Source: Meandrina meandrites (Eukaryota; Cnidaria; Anthozoa; Scleractinia; Meandrinidae). From it: 64,000 nucleotides of DNA. A program made the translations under genes and the position numbers. Of this stretch, positions 1-12,294 are shown piece after piece. The notes under the pieces were generated by a model, which saw only the letters and a program-made list of their open reading frames with translations, searched no databases and had not been told where the DNA came from. The stretch covers positions 4,911,001-4,975,000 of the forward strand of contig OY855913.1 of NCBI GenBank assembly GCA_963693305.1, given 5' to 3'. Each line of letters opens with the position of its first letter. Position 1 is the first letter of the stretch.

Positions 1-2534
1 GACTAAAAGAATAACCACCTAACAACAAAATATTTTGCAAGGAGTGAGTAGAAGAATTTTTTGACGTTGGCCATAGTTTTGGGGTGTGTATACTCGGGTA
101 CGCATATATGGACCCCTGATTTGGAACGTAATTTTGGAGAGGTAATGACAAAGATTGTACATATTTTATTTGGAGGAAATAACTATAATTCGTTTTAAAT
201 GAAGTTTGTGATACTGTTGCATCGTGAACCCTTTAATCTAATGAACGCGCATTCTTCTAGTTTATTTAATCTATCGTTCAGTGCTTGTTGAAATAGCATC
301 GTATGCTAAACGGAACATTTATCGGGTCAGCCCTTTCCACGTCACTGAAAGCGGCCGGTTGGTCAAGTGCAGTATAATTTATTGTCCAACAGCATATAGT
401 GATGTTTTCGGCTGAAAAAATAACTAGGTTCAGTTCACCTCATTGACCATTGCCTCTAATGTTACCTTTCAAAGAAAGTAGATAAACATCATCTCGTATT
501 GTGACGAGTTCAAGAAAACTTAAAAGCTTTGCGGCAGACCACGTGCGTGCAACCTTAGAACCTGTTTGTTATTAGTGAAGCTTATGAAGCTGACGGTCAA
601 GGGCAAATTTCTATTATTGTGAAGTAATTGGATAAACAGCAGTAGAAATAATAAGCTTTTCTACCAAGAGAGTTAGAAAGACGAGGAAAAATACTGGAAT
701 TAAATAAAACCCATTGGATTTGATTTGCTCAGTCCAGTTTTCCATGAGCATTTTTGAAGCCTTGGCGAAAGGGTAGACCGTGGGCACATTTTGGCATTCC
801 TGAGAGACAAATTATCTGGCGAAACTTCAGCTTTTGTGGATGTAATTGTGGATGAGTTTTCCGTCTTTTTTCAGCAGAAAAGGAAAGACGAATGTAGAGT
901 TTTTTATTAATCTTGAGTTTTGGGTGAGTGGAAAGGGCTCAGTTCCATCCTTAAGATTTGATGTCTGTGGGAACAAAATTAAGTGAGTTCCAAAAGCTAT
1001 CGTGTAGAATCTATTAGGAGGGGGCTTCGGGCGCTTCGGGCGCAAATTAAACCTCCGTCTACCAATTAATTCTTTATCGAGAAAATGCACTTGAAAGCAA
1101 AAACAAGGCGAAACAAATTGGAAACATTTTATTTGATGTTGGATTGATCACAGTGACCATGTCATGACAGCTCGGCAGACATGTTGATTTACCGGCTTGA
1201 CGAACGGCTTGTGCAAAGCCACGTCAACAATGGAGTCCTGAGAAAATTTAGCCTTGACCTTGGTATTTGCATTAAAATACAATAAAATTTGTCCTCCAGG
1301 GCTTTCCGCTCTTTTCAAAAAAATAATTGTCCCGTTATTCCCGGTCGCCTAAACAGGAAACTGGCGAATTCTTTTGTCCTGTTGTTGATTCGTCATAATA
1401 ATAGTTTCAGGCACTTGACTGTATCCGTTCGATAATTTTTTAAAACAAACAGTAAAACTATCACAAGAACGACATTGGAAAATTGGGAATTAGAAAATAA
1501 GCAACTGTTAACTGGTCAGGTGGGCAGGGCTGGAGGTGTGTTTTTAAAGAGCACCAGCTTATTCAACTGTTAAACTATGTTATATGATGTCACTGTCTTT
1601 AAAGAACAGTAAGCCTAACTTTCTTGTTGTTTTTTTGACCTCAGGAGGCTATTTTTCAATTAGCCCAGCATTCTTTACTTAAGCAGGAGGTAAACTGCAA
1701 AATGGTTGGAAAAATTTGCGGAATTCCCTGGATCACTAAAGTTGTGGGAAAATCTTGTCTGAGTAATTGGAAAAGGTAGATGTTTAGTCTGGAGCTCACG
1801 GTTGTTTGAAGGTACAAAGGGTGCATTTGAAATGAGACTAATTCACGTGGTTTGCAGACGAAAAAATGCGACAGTAGCCGTAATGTATAAGAAGCCCTAT
1901 TGTGAAATGTGTCGCAGATAAAAATGCAATGTTTTCCCTCCGTGACGAAACCGACGAAAATAGCAGAGAGTCTTAAGCAATCTTAACTTAAAATCCTTCT
2001 TGGATTTTGACGGTTTTTCCAGTCAAAGATTGTTGCATACCATATTTAGCAATCACGCTTTGTTGTTCATGTTTGTGGATTGCCAAGTCTGCATACTGTG
2101 TTGTAACTCCTGACAATAGAGAGGTTTCTAGAAATTCGTCGAGCAATGAATTTGCATTTTTATTTTTAGCGCAGTTGTTGTGAAATTACCTTTTCTAAGG
2201 GCACCATCATCATAATTATTAACGTGACCCATTGTTTTACATTGAACACTACCGTTTCAGCTTAAGGGACGTGAATTTCACGAGATTACGATGACATTGG
2301 CCTCAGCTAAGCTTGACAATTCTTGACAGAGCTCCGCCCCTAGTGGGTATGGAAGTTGTTCACGAACTCTAAACCTTTCTTGACCATCCACCATCTTGAA
2401 ACCCTCGTTATTGTGTGCCATTAGATGAACGTCTAACTGAATAATTAGTGAAAGTTTACCTTTGTATATTAGCTACATAAACCCATGGCTACCGGAGAGT
2501 AACTAGCATGATGCATGTACGACTATCAGCGTTT
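1..2534. other. non-coding stretch, no supported gene
   Basis: AT-rich sequence without a convincing exon, RNA gene or complete repeat. The longest open frame (minus strand, 827-1090) is 87 codons, has low-complexity composition and no recognisable family. An ATG near 1702 opens 71 nt ending at a GT donor, but it does not join in frame to the candidate exon at 4275, so I do not call it. It may be intron or intergenic DNA of a gene outside the window. Confidence 0.5.
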
Positions 2535-2544
2535 TATTGGTATT

Positions 2545-3118
2545 TTTTTTTGTATTTTAATAGTTTTTATTGTTTTTTGCAACATGGACATAATTACAAC
2601 TCTAATATTACAATGCCTTCTAACAAGATCCACGTGCCGCTATACCTTTACATATATAAACACTTACATGATTACAATACAGACAGTAATACATTAACCT
2701 AAGTAATAACATCACTACATCCAAGAGATAACACACACACAAAAGGGGCTTCAAGAAACGACGTAAGAGATTAGAATTAGAGGCGAACATGAGTTAAAAG
2801 TTTTTCCCATTTGTTATAATGTTTAGTCAGCTTATTATTTTTTGCTGCTATTTGTCGCTCCATGTCATATACTATTTTAATCTTGGCTAGAAAAACATTT
2901 AATGACGGTTTAGAATTACTTAATTTGCATTTATAGATAAAAAACTTAGCCATGAGTATCAGGTGATTCAAGATAATACTGTCTTCACTTTCTCTAAACT
3001 CGCCGAATAAGATAGTTATTAGTGATGCAGTCTCTACACAAATGTTTCGTTTTCTAAGCCAAGAAAAAAGGGCTTGCCAAAAGACCTCAGTATACTCACA
3101 GTCGAAAAGCAGATGTTA
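2545..3118 (-). mobile_element. 5'-truncated non-LTR retrotransposon (LINE) 3' end
   Basis: Read on the minus strand, 3115 down to 2777 is one open frame of about 112 codons ending in TAA. It starts with HLLFDCEYTEVFW, typical of the cysteine/histidine-containing region after the reverse transcriptase of many LINEs, and ends with a Lys-rich segment (FFIYKCKL, then NKLTKHYNKWEKLL) seen at LINE ORF2 C-termini. A stop codon directly precedes the frame, so the copy is truncated there. Below 2777 lies a 3' UTR with AATAAA and an A-rich tail near 2545-2570. The 10-mer TATTGGTATT flanks both ends (2535-2544 and 3119-3128), a target-site duplication. Dead on arrival: no endonuclease and no RT core. 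Confidence 0.85.
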
Positions 3119-3128
3119 TATTGGTATT

Positions 3129-4274
3129 GGTAAATGCCGTTGTAACTTCCTGAACATTACAGAGTGACAAGATGATTACGTTGTAAGTCGACTCAACTCC
3201 TGGGTTTGGTGTGTGTTTGAAGGTCAAGTTGAACTCCGTCTGTTTAATCACCAGATAAAGGATCATTGTCACAGTATATGGGTATATGCATGCCATTGAA
3301 CCAGCTTGGATAGTAAACACCTAAAAAGTCAATTTGATTTTTTTTTTCAGCATCGACGGTATGCTTGAAAATACAAGTAGCTGTTTTCCATTTGTGGGGA
3401 GGCATTCTTAGCTTATCCAGGATTTAGAGCTTAACTGACTGAGGAGAAATGACAAAATCGTGTCAATGCTCGATTCTCTTCAACGCGAAAGTCAAGCAAA
3501 CAGTACGTCAGGGTTTTGACGTTGCTTTGTATAAAACCTTTAAAATGATGAATGTGATTGCCTCTTTGATGCCTGATTGAAATCACCTTAAGTCCCTTTA
3601 GAGTCATTCCTCTTTGGGGATGTTATTTTCATTTCCTGGTATCGGCTGATTTTTTTTGTTTCGTGGCTGATGAAATTTGACCGCCAAATTTGTTCTTGCA
3701 TTTCGTGACTGATGAAATTTGTTCTTCCTTTTATAATAACTGAACTAATCTCCGTTTACAACGTGCTAATTGGTTTGGCCAGAAGGTCGAACTTCTCACG
3801 AAAATTGAGAAGTTGAGATAATTAATTGTTCTTAAGCCCCCATATTCGTTAAGACTTTTGGTGTCGTAAAGACTGTCTCCTTTCTTTGTTCCGATCTCAA
3901 TTCTTTTCGTGACTGCTAATACTTTTATCCTTATCTGGATAATTGAATTATCTTCGTTTAGCTAACCGACCGAAGTTCAACTTGGCACGGTAAGTACCGA
4001 TTTGTGCCTCCATTCGTCTTTGAAAACGTTTAAGCACGAATTCCATTCGTTAAGTACAATTTTCCATTTTAAAAAATCCCAAAATTCCTACAAAACAGTT
4101 AAAAGCAAAACTGTTTTTATGTTCTTTCAGCTGTCTCAATCTGAAGTCGGGTTATAGTGTTTCCCTTTTTAGTCTGACATATGTATGATTAGCAAGGAAG
4201 AGATTTTAAAAAAAGTCAGGTCTGATATTTGATGTTAATTATAAATCATGTATTTTGTTGTTGTCAAACTTTAG
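3129..4274. other. non-coding stretch
   Basis: No exon, RNA gene or structured repeat that I can support. T-rich tracts occur around 3340 and 3645. Confidence 0.4.
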
Positions 4275-4374
4275 TGGAGGAAGCACTACCCACATCTCGG
4301 CCGTGATGCGAAGACTGATGAGTTCATGATGAAGGACGTATACCCATTCAGAAGCATTAACAGGAATACGCCTA
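4275..4374 (+). CDS. candidate internal exon of an unidentified gene
   Basis: A 100-nt block preceded by a T-rich tract ending in TTTAG and followed by GTAAGA. Only the frame starting at its first base is open: 33 codons beginning WRKHYPHLGRDAKTDEF and ending PFRSINRNTP plus one base. The other two forward frames hit stops. The composition (charged, aromatic, few repeats) looks like protein. I find no partner exon in compatible phase nearby and do not recognise the family. It may belong to a gene with very long introns, or be an exon of a decayed gene. Confidence 0.3.
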
Positions 4375-6262
4375 GTAAGAAAATAAACCATTAAGCGTGT
4401 TACAAAGGTTGGTTTAACTCTTAAAAAGCACCCTTGAGATTGCTAGCAAGGTGTAAAGTAAATATACAGAAATAGATTGAAGTTATAAAACTCCCGAGGT
4501 GCAACTTAGGAGTTATAATGAAAATAATCGCTTTGGCACAAATGATGGTGAGGTCAAGGTTTCAAAATTATTTGCGCGTTTATCGACCCACGGGAATTCA
4601 ATATCTCAAGAGCAAGGCCGTTATCTAGGGCAATATGGCCAATAAATGACTGTTTACAGTTTGTTTAGCCAAGTTCTAAACCAACAGGGTTCTAAATTTC
4701 CCAATAAGGTCAGCATTGTAGAGTTGACGTTAATCACATTACTGTGTTTGCTCACGAAGTGCTTGCCTGAGCTGTTTGGGCACATCCATATATGGAAAAG
4801 ATTCTCGGTGGATGGCTTCTTAGGAATCACCAGCTTATCACAATCGGTGTATACATAACCTTAGATACGGAAAGTAGTAATTCCTTGAGTGGAACATAAA
4901 AAGGCAGGGAAAGTGCAGTGACATTAATTGGGAAATACTGTCAATACTTCACACGCAATCTTTTGCATTATTTTCGGTACTTATGCACGTGTTTCATCAG
5001 CCCCACCCAGCAGCAATTCTAAGGGGACAGACCACGAACACAATAGTAGCTCCTGTAAATATCTAATTGTTGTAACCGTTCATCAGTAAGATACCTAAAA
5101 TGCGTGCATCTCTAAAATTGGTTCCGGCTCTATTAAATCCTACACCAATTGTGGAACATTTTAGGAGGAGCTACCCACGATGTTAGTAGTCCAGTACCTC
5201 TTGTGAACCTCTAATTTCAGAGGCATTCTAAAACAATATTGCTCATTGTCTTCAGGGATAGAGGCATTGTTTGTGCCCTTTGTCCTATTGTTCTTATGGC
5301 CAATCATGTGAGATGTTCAATGAGGTGCTGGTCGACTCCACGATGTGAGCACAGTTACAGCAAAACATAATAAGGAAAACTAAGCGCACAGGTCAAATAA
5401 ATCAAGCAAAGCGCGCCTATATAACATGAGACTAGCGCGCGCATCTTTATCCAAGTAAAAGGAATCAGGTGTGAAAAACCGACAAGTAGCTACCATCAAG
5501 TGCATTTAAGCTTGCCCTATTTTTCCTGTATATCGCAGCATTACGTTTGTCATTAGGACTAAAGGCCTTCTTAAGATGGCGACCAATGAATATGCCAATA
5601 AAGAAGTTGAAAGGGTAGTCATGCTGTTTGGCTGTTTTGGGTATGTGAGGACTATATTCTTAAAATATTCTCAAGGAAGCATAAACGTTGCAGTGGAGGA
5701 GAGCATATAATGTTGTTGAAATAGTCAGGACTAACGATACGTTTAACTTAAGCATACAAAACATTTTACGGACGTACTTAGTGCGATGATCGGCTGCCAT
5801 TTTGAAGGAAGGGCAACGAATACAGTGCGTAATACAATGCGAATCCCATGACAAAAAATTGCCGTCAGAATTAGTGTAAATTCTAAAATTAATTAAGTCT
5901 GTAAATAAAAGACACCTGGCGAAACATGTTATTTACGAAATTCATTTGGACTGCATCTATGATGTGATGTGATATAAACTCCATATAACGAGATAGCCGA
6001 TAAATGAATAAATGAAAAATAAATGAACAAAACTGTATATTCTAATGTTATGATCTTGTACTTAGGTTCTAAATTACTCTGTACGTAAGCTGCAAATAAA
6101 TCATGTACTAAGCTATTAATTGATAAATAAAATATGCGAAAAAAATATGTATGCCACAGCGGTTGTAAAAAAAGGAATAAAAACGTTCAAATATAAAAAG
6201 ATAATTGAAAAAAATCGATATTTTTCTTCTTTTTGTGATCTCTTTTGCTTACGCCTTATGAA
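4375..6262. other. non-coding stretch
   Basis: AT-rich, no supported gene. Short open frames such as the minus-strand 5660-5854 are low complexity. A run of ATAAATGAATAAATGAA-like sequence lies near 6000-6030. Confidence 0.4.
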
Positions 6263-6337
6263 GGCAGCTTGGCCGAGCAGTTAGCAATGGGCCTCCAGAC
6301 TTTAACATGATCCGGTAGTCCCACCGGCTTCAAGTCC
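6263..6337 (+). mobile_element. tRNA-derived SINE head or tRNA pseudogene (class II, Leu/Ser-like)
   Basis: Starts GGCAGCTTGGCCGAGCAG. TGGCCGAGCAG (6270-6280) matches the pol III A box exactly. GCTTCAAGTCC (6326-6336) is a one-mismatch B box. The sequence between can form a long variable arm (CCGGT...ACCGG), as in class II tRNAs. The 3' acceptor strand does not pair with the 5' end and there is no clean anticodon stem, so this is not a working tRNA. A tRNA-Leu or tRNA-Ser derived SINE is the best reading; the tail is not clearly delimited. Confidence 0.6.
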
Positions 6338-7481
6338 ATGTTGAATTTTTCCATCACTATATATCTTCGTCCGCGGTAAACGTTCCATTGTCTTCAGCCA
6401 TAAATGTATATCGGAATGTCAACCCACACTGAAGTCAGGATGACCTTGGCCGCGCGTGCATGCTTGTTGTTCGTATTTCCTGTTTCTAATATTAGCTTTC
6501 TAATTCCCTTTCAAACTGCTGTACGTGACGTTTTTGCTCGCGGCGCCCCTTCAATTAGTTTGGCGTTATTGTATTACCACTAACATGTTATAATGTACAA
6601 GTCAAGAGCCCAAGCGAAGCAAAGTCAACAGTTTATTCACAAATGTTTTCTTTTTGTTTAATCAGAGTCAATCGTTCACTGTCCTGTTACAATTTTTGTC
6701 ATTCTGTAGCCGTCCACATGGCTAATGCAATATAATTGCACATTTTGAAAGCGTTTAAAAAATTTCCGTTCAAGATAATAATACATTTTAAATTAAACTG
6801 ACTGGAGATGAATGCTTCTTCAATTGTCTCGTACCAACCGGAATGTTTAAGAAAGTGAAAACAGTAGCCGATATAAGGTCCAGTGATGTCGTATTTTTCA
6901 GATTAAATCCATTGCTACCTATGCCAATTCAGTGGTCAGAACCAAAACTGAAGGTCACGAAATTCAAACGCCGACACTTTAACTTAACGAAAGAAAAAGA
7001 GAAACTCTGCCAAAAGACGCCATAAATTAGAAATCGTTCAATGACTCATACTCAAAAAGTTGGGCAGCATTGACCCTTCTTGAGAAATTCCAGGGTCAAT
7101 TTCATGTGAGTACTCCAAGACTGAAAAATAATAGCGGCTTTTCATCTTATAATTTTGTGCAAAAGATAAACAAATGCAGTACGTTTCAGGCTCCTGACAG
7201 TTTTAATAATTCAAAAAGGGCAGCTTCGATGTGTTCCTCTTTGTTTTTCAACATTCGAATGATGCAGATCTTTTGGGCAGTTAACACAACTGAACTTTTA
7301 CTTTTTGCAAGGCTACGTGATTACGTGGAATGCTAGTTTGTCATCTTGGAAGAGAGACCGATCTCGACTAGGTTCCTAAATATATCTGTTGTTTTTTTCT
7401 GACATGAGATGGATGCGGTTTAAATTAGATATGCTGCATTTTCGTCACGTTCTGCTATCCTCGTACCGGCTGTGTTTTTGC
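6338..7481. other. non-coding stretch before the segmental duplication
   Basis: Short open frames at 6843-7025 and 7070-7336 have no family resemblance, no splice context and no second copy. I see no other gene. Confidence 0.4.
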
Positions 7482-9090
7482 GCACGTTTAAATTATTGAG
7501 ACAAAGAAAGTGCCTTAATGCTTAAAACTAAGTTACAGGATCATATACAATGGACATTTGGCTTTGGGCGGATGAGTTTTAAGTCCTGTGAGTGAACACA
7601 GTTTTTGAATTTGTTATCACGCTTTTGTGCTTGGCACGCACATTTTCACACTTTGTAACATCAGCTCCACTCGAGACAAACTGAGCGTGCCGTGCACGAT
7701 TTCCGAAAAGAAGCATAAGCTTTTCTGTTATCTCTTGTTTTTGTTGAAACTAGTCTGGATCAGTGCAGTTTTAGTCATGTGTTCGGAATTTTCAAAGATT
7801 CAGTTTTTTTTGTCTTAAATTCCACTGGTCAGACCATATGCCTACATTCACGTTTTGCTAGACTACGTGTCCATGACAAGAGAAAGGGCACATATTGTTT
7901 GGAAAACGTCATACAGAGCACGCAACGGCTTTTACATGAGTAAACAACCTTGACTGAGAACTACGATAGCAGGGATCTACACTAAAGTTCCTGTGAAAAT
8001 GAGGCGGGAATACGATACAAGTAAATTATATGTAAAATTAAGTTTTCCAATCGCTGCAGATCAGTCTTTGGCTGTTGCCTTTAGGATGGCGATGCCCATT
8101 TAATTTTTCCGTACTTCCCCCTCCCCACCAAGCAAAGATTGTTACGTCTGTCCACCCTTTACGCTTTGCGTGTCCGTTTTCCCTTCAGACTGCTAGCAGT
8201 TGGTTTTTGATCCTGATTTCCTGCGCACGAAAAGGAAAAGTTAAAATTATGCAAGTCAGAACGAAGGAGAACTAGTGGCTTCGCCGCTCGCTGATCCATC
8301 TGAATTCGCACGATTTGCATAATTCACATTCGTGTTTACGCGTTGCACGCAAGGAAGAGAAAGCGAAAAAAAAAAAGTGGAAAAGAAAGAGCCTGCTCGC
8401 ATGCGCGGTCTATTTTGTCCCAAGCCGTTAACATAGCTTCAGTAGCAGTTCTTTTCTTTACGAAAGCGTGAGAGGCTTTTGAAAGCCTGGGGCGTTATGC
8501 CGAACAATAAACTGAGATGGGGAGGGGAGAGAAAGGGAACGAAACCGGACGGAGAAATGTTTGGCACGAGCTCGTCGCGTCCGTGCGCGCTGAGCTAAGC
8601 AAAGTCTGCGCATCATGAGCGATGGCCAAATATGTCAGCAAGTGTTTTATCTACCGTACTTTTTGAGCTCGGATTCGACGAAAGTGAAGTCTGTGGAAAT
8701 TTCTTGATGAATGTTGAATTGCACGCATAAAAGAATCACGCATGGGACGCTGGACGTCTTTTCCGAATATTTTTTCGAAACTACCTCGTGGCTGATATCT
8801 CACTTATTTACAACAAAACTATGCCCTAAATCATTTTTATAGAATGTTAATCCAGGCTACAGGACATACAGGGTTCACTAACTGATAGCGATTTTTTTTT
8901 ATAAAGGGGGTCTGGAACCTAGACTGAGACGGTATGTTGCCCAGCATGCAAGACGTCAAGTTTAGCATTAGTATTCCACCATTGTGCCATTTTACCATAT
9001 CAAGTCAAGAGACCGCGCAAAATACAACGCGTTATTACACTGTAGAACAGGGCAAAAATACGGACGGAAAGCAGAGTAACAAATAGGCCG

Positions 9091-9178
9091 TTCGTTCGTT
9101 CGTTCGTTCGTTCGTGCGTTCGTGCGTTCGTGCGTTCGTGCGTTCGTGCGTTCGTGCGTGCGTGCGTTCGTTCGTTCA
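9091..9178 (+). repeat. TTCG/TGCG tetranucleotide microsatellite, copy 1
   Basis: A run of TTCG units, then alternating TTCG and TGCG, then TTCG again. It yields Arg-Thr-Asn-Glu repeat frames on the minus strand, which are artefacts. CpG-rich, and shorter than its counterpart at 13903-14034. Confidence 0.95.
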
Positions 9179-9286
9179 CTCTGTAACAACAGGAGGAATC
9201 GTTTGCTAGCTTTGTCCCACGCTCATGAAAAATGAACAAGTCATGTTTTAGTCTGAAGAGAAGACGGCTGACACTTCAGATTAGTC

Positions 9287-9360
9287 AGGGCTAGGGGCAT
9301 TGTTATGACCTGTTATCTATTGTTTTAAGAACCAATGAAGTAACTCGTTCCAAGAGGTAG
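9287..9360 (+). repeat. dispersed 74-bp repeat, copy a
   Basis: Starts AGGGCTAGGGGCATTG and ends GAGGTAG. The same 74 bp with four mismatches recurs at 49947-50020, and an identical copy sits in the duplicated segment at 14225-14298. The internal TTATGACC...TTTTAAGAAC is loosely complementary to 9421-9448, so the element may be a fold-back. Origin unknown. Confidence 0.75.
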
Positions 9361-9519
9361 TTGGTGACCACTGAGTGGTAAAGATGCCCGCAAGGTATGT
9401 AGTTATGGGCATGGTAGCAGCTCTTAAAACAATGATCATAACGCATAGCCACGTGCGCCGAAAAAGCTAGAAAATATTCACTGGATCTGTGATCGTTCTT
9501 CTTCTAAGAGCTTACCGTA

Positions 9520-10215
9520 ATGCAGGCTAAAGGAAACGAGTCGTTCCGATTTATTTCGTACGAAGAAGAACTTCAGAGAGCCAATTGGTTTAAAGAAGAC
9601 TTGGATAAAGGCGACGGCTGGACTCAAGCAGCCACGGGTCCCGGGTATACCTACTGGATTAAGACCATCTACGATGATGAAGTTCCTATTAAGATAGTTT
9701 ACACGGTGGACATGCCCTTCCCCGCCAAGGTCTTCCTACAGTTGTTAGACCCCCAGAATCTGACAGCTCGTAACGATTGGGACAAAGCTTTCGTAGACCA
9801 TGAGATTGTGGAAGCCTACCCTGACGGTGGGGGATACGTTACATACATGCGAGCGCTCCTATCTTGGCCATTGGTGGATCGATCGTTCGTTTTGTACCTT
9901 CCACCAAGTACAGAGGTCGATTGGTATGGAAAGCGAGCGTATTTCCTGCTGATCAAACACGGATGGCATCCAGCAAAACCCGAAGACGAAGATGGCCTTG
10001 TGCGAGCGACAAACGGAGGCAATTTTTACGTGGTGATTCCTGACGAACAGCAACCAGAGGCCGCTTGCCGAGTGTTTGGATTAACAAACAACCTCTACAA
10101 TGGATGGATTCCTAAAACTAACATGGAATGGATGCAGAGGAGAGTTGTGCCAAAAAAATTCAACGAGTGGCGAGAAAATATGGTGGAGGGATATAAAAAG
10201 TACTTTAATAAGTGA
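9520..10215 (+). CDS. START-domain lipid-transfer protein, copy 1
   Basis: 231 aa, intronless, ATG start. The whole protein is a START domain. After a short head (residues 1-30) come the beta strands of the lipid-binding grip: IKIVYTVDMPFPAKVFLQLL (about 55-75), NDWDK (about 86-90), the signature MRALLSWPLVDRSFVLYLPP (about 110-130), and the C-terminal helix after NGWIPKTNMEWM (about 195-231). Known START proteins (PCTP, STARD10) carry phospholipid, sterol or ceramide between membranes. The ligand here cannot be read from sequence. No signal peptide or membrane segment, so cytosolic. The size is close to the about 214 aa of PCTP, so it is complete. Lack of introns suggests an old retrocopy. 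It differs from the copy at 14458 by one residue near the C-terminus (Tyr for Cys). An AATAAA lies 420 bp downstream. Confidence 0.9.
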   Translation: MQAKGNESFRFISYEEELQRANWFKEDLDKGDGWTQAATGPGYTYWIKTIYDDEVPIKIVYTVDMPFPAKVFLQLLDPQNLTARNDWDKAFVDHEIVEAYPDGGGYVTYMRALLSWPLVDRSFVLYLPPSTEVDWYGKRAYFLLIKHGWHPAKPEDEDGLVRATNGGNFYVVIPDEQQPEAACRVFGLTNNLYNGWIPKTNMEWMQRRVVPKKFNEWRENMVEGYKKYFNK

Positions 10216-10635
10216 TACAATTTTGTTTGATTTCTTAAACTCGGAGAGGAGGGCGTGTTTTCGTCCATTTATAACTAGTTAGCTTATAGACCGTAATGGA
10301 ACGGTTTAGAAACGTTGTTGATTTGTTATTTAAATTTCGTTATTTCACCTCTCCAACAAATAGCTTTCTGGTTAGCATGACAATGGCAATGGGTGATTAA
10401 TGTCATCGATATTTTCGCTATGTTATATGTATAACCAATATCAAGCGACATCACGACACAATCACACAACGGCGAAGGTCGCGCAAACGCAGAAAAACTT
10501 CACGTTGAAGTTATAATGACATAGAAGGAACATAATCACATATAAGCATAACACCAAAAGGAAAAATACTGATCTTTTCTTTAATTATGTCGTCACTCAG
10601 TTGTGTTAGCATGTTGCATGATCATTAGATGTTGG

Positions 10636-10641
10636 AATAAA
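10636..10641 (+). promoter_or_regulatory. polyadenylation signal, START copy 1
   Basis: AATAAA 421 bp after the stop codon, conserved at the same place in the duplicate (15718-15723). Confidence 0.5.
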
Positions 10642-10757
10642 AATTTAAGAACCACCCCTTTGTGTTTGGAATCAATCATTTTGGACGTTTTTTACCGCTT
10701 AGTTTTGTGACGTAAGTAATTTTTCTCATGTGCAGAGATCCGCTTGCAAGTTGAAGA

Positions 10758-12294
10758 TCAAAGTCTCCTTCGAGCCACCTCATGGTATCTGGTTATTATT
10801 CTATGAACCTTTGCCTCTTTTCCAACTGTTTTAGTTGAAAAGCGCAGTAGAAATATATGAGGATGAAATGAACTTGTTGCGGAGTGAAAGTCATTCCGGA
10901 AAGATTTGGGGAGCGTGCTAAATTTGTTACTGATTAATAGAGCCCTCGCCGTTCCCAGGGTCTCCCCCCTCTTCTCGCTCTGGGGGGCGGGGCGGGGAAG
11001 GAGAGATCTTGGGAACGAGGTTGTAGTTAAGCGGGACGGCTGTACACAGGCTATAGTGGAGCCATTATGCGAAAAAATCATGTTGCGGAGAGAAATGGGG
11101 GATTAATCATAGTCAAGCTTTTGGATCGTTGAAAAAGTTATTTTTCGTAGTAACAAGTCGGGGTATACGAAAGCAGCGAAAGTCTGTCCCAAGTGTACCA
11201 TAGCCTGTTGGCGTTCATATAGTGTGGGGTGCAGCGTGCAGAAGAGTGGTGAAGATAGATTTCTTTTTACCCCTGATTGTTCTTTCTGGTAGAATAAACT
11301 ATTGGAAAATCTGGAACAGAGTACTTTTTCCAGCATGATGATTTGAAATTATCAACGAAAAGCTGTGTTGGGTCAGTGCCTTGTGTCACTTTGTTATTCT
11401 TAGAAGTATTTGGTCCAGAAAAAAAAAATGGTCAAGTGAATTGAAGTTATAAATATAAATGTGATTGAAACTGCTAAAATTTAGTTATTGTTAGATTCTT
11501 TATTATTAAACAGACCAATACCACACTTTGAGGAGTATGATGCAACAAAGCTGTACAGTATCTATGAAAGTGATAAGAAATCTGCTTCCATCTGATGTTG
11601 GCCTGTAGAACACTTGGAGCCATTATTTCTTTTATACTTTTTTTTTAGTTTTGACCTTCATGTAGGTAAAATATATATTTGTAGTTGATTGTTACTACCC
11701 GAAGGTTGAGTGGTGGAGGGGAGTACTTCCATATACATGCTATATGCCGCTGTGCGGGGTGGGGTTTTAAGCAATTTTTGCTCAATAACACTAGGCTAGT
11801 ACATTGTGATTGAAACTTTGCACTGAAAGAACCTTTTGTAAATATAAATACAAATCATTACAGGAATCTTAAAAGCAACTGTCTGTAGTTATAATAGAGT
11901 TTCTGAAGAACAGCAAGTTTCAAGTAGAGTGGGAATTTTTATGTGTTTGATAGTTACATACTGTGATTACTCTTACCAATAGACACATCAGTTGTGTTTT
12001 ATCAGCTTTGAGTTTGGCAGTTGCCATTGTAGATATTTTTATATCAGTCTTTCATAAATCCATCAGTACAATTTATGACCATAACAAGTTTGATGTTGCC
12101 TTCTTCTGAATTAGTGCAAAATTTGCACCCTATTTACAGCAGTTTTAATCTCAAAGTGTTGACCATAGCTCATTGCGATATATGAATTTGGCCTTTATAA
12201 CACAAGCTAGATTTCAACTATTATTTAGTTTTAAATCGCATTGGATAATGTGAATTAAATTAAGTTTTCATCTGACGATCGAAAGTCTCTGTAG
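10758..12294. other. unique spacer between the two duplicated segments
   Basis: About 1.5 kb not shared by the copies. It holds a palindromic element at 10944-11020 (CCTCGCCGTTCCCAGG pairing with TTGGGAACGAGG) around a G/C-rich core. The rest is AT-rich with no supported gene. Confidence 0.6.
10944..11020. repeat. short fold-back element
   Basis: Imperfect 77-bp inverted repeat. The left arm CCTCGCCGTTCCCAGGGTCTC pairs with the right arm that includes GAGATCTTGGGAACGAGG. The loop contains GGGGGGCGGGGCGGGG. Confidence 0.6.

Larger units (their letters stand above)
7482..10757 (+). repeat. segmental duplication, copy 1
   Basis: Collinear with 12295-15848 in the same orientation. Homology begins at GCACGTTTAAATTATTGAG and ends at GTTGAAGA. 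The offset is 4813 bp at the left edge and 4938 bp at the START gene. The change is explained by an 86-bp SINE in copy 2 plus a longer TTCG/TGCG microsatellite. Identity is very high across coding and non-coding parts, so the event is recent. Copy 1 lacks a 138-bp block present in copy 2 near its right end. Confidence 0.95.

Noticed and set aside
1702..1772. Possible first exon starting MVGKICGIPWITKVV
   Set aside because: It has a donor-like end but no in-frame continuation into the only downstream candidate exon and no family match.
6263..6337. Functional tRNA gene
   Set aside because: Pol III boxes are present but the acceptor and anticodon stems do not close.
8992..9239. Arg-Thr-Asn-Glu repeat open frames on the minus strand (and the matching ones near 13804-14037)
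   Set aside because: They are translations of the TTCG/TGCG microsatellite, open in more than one frame.
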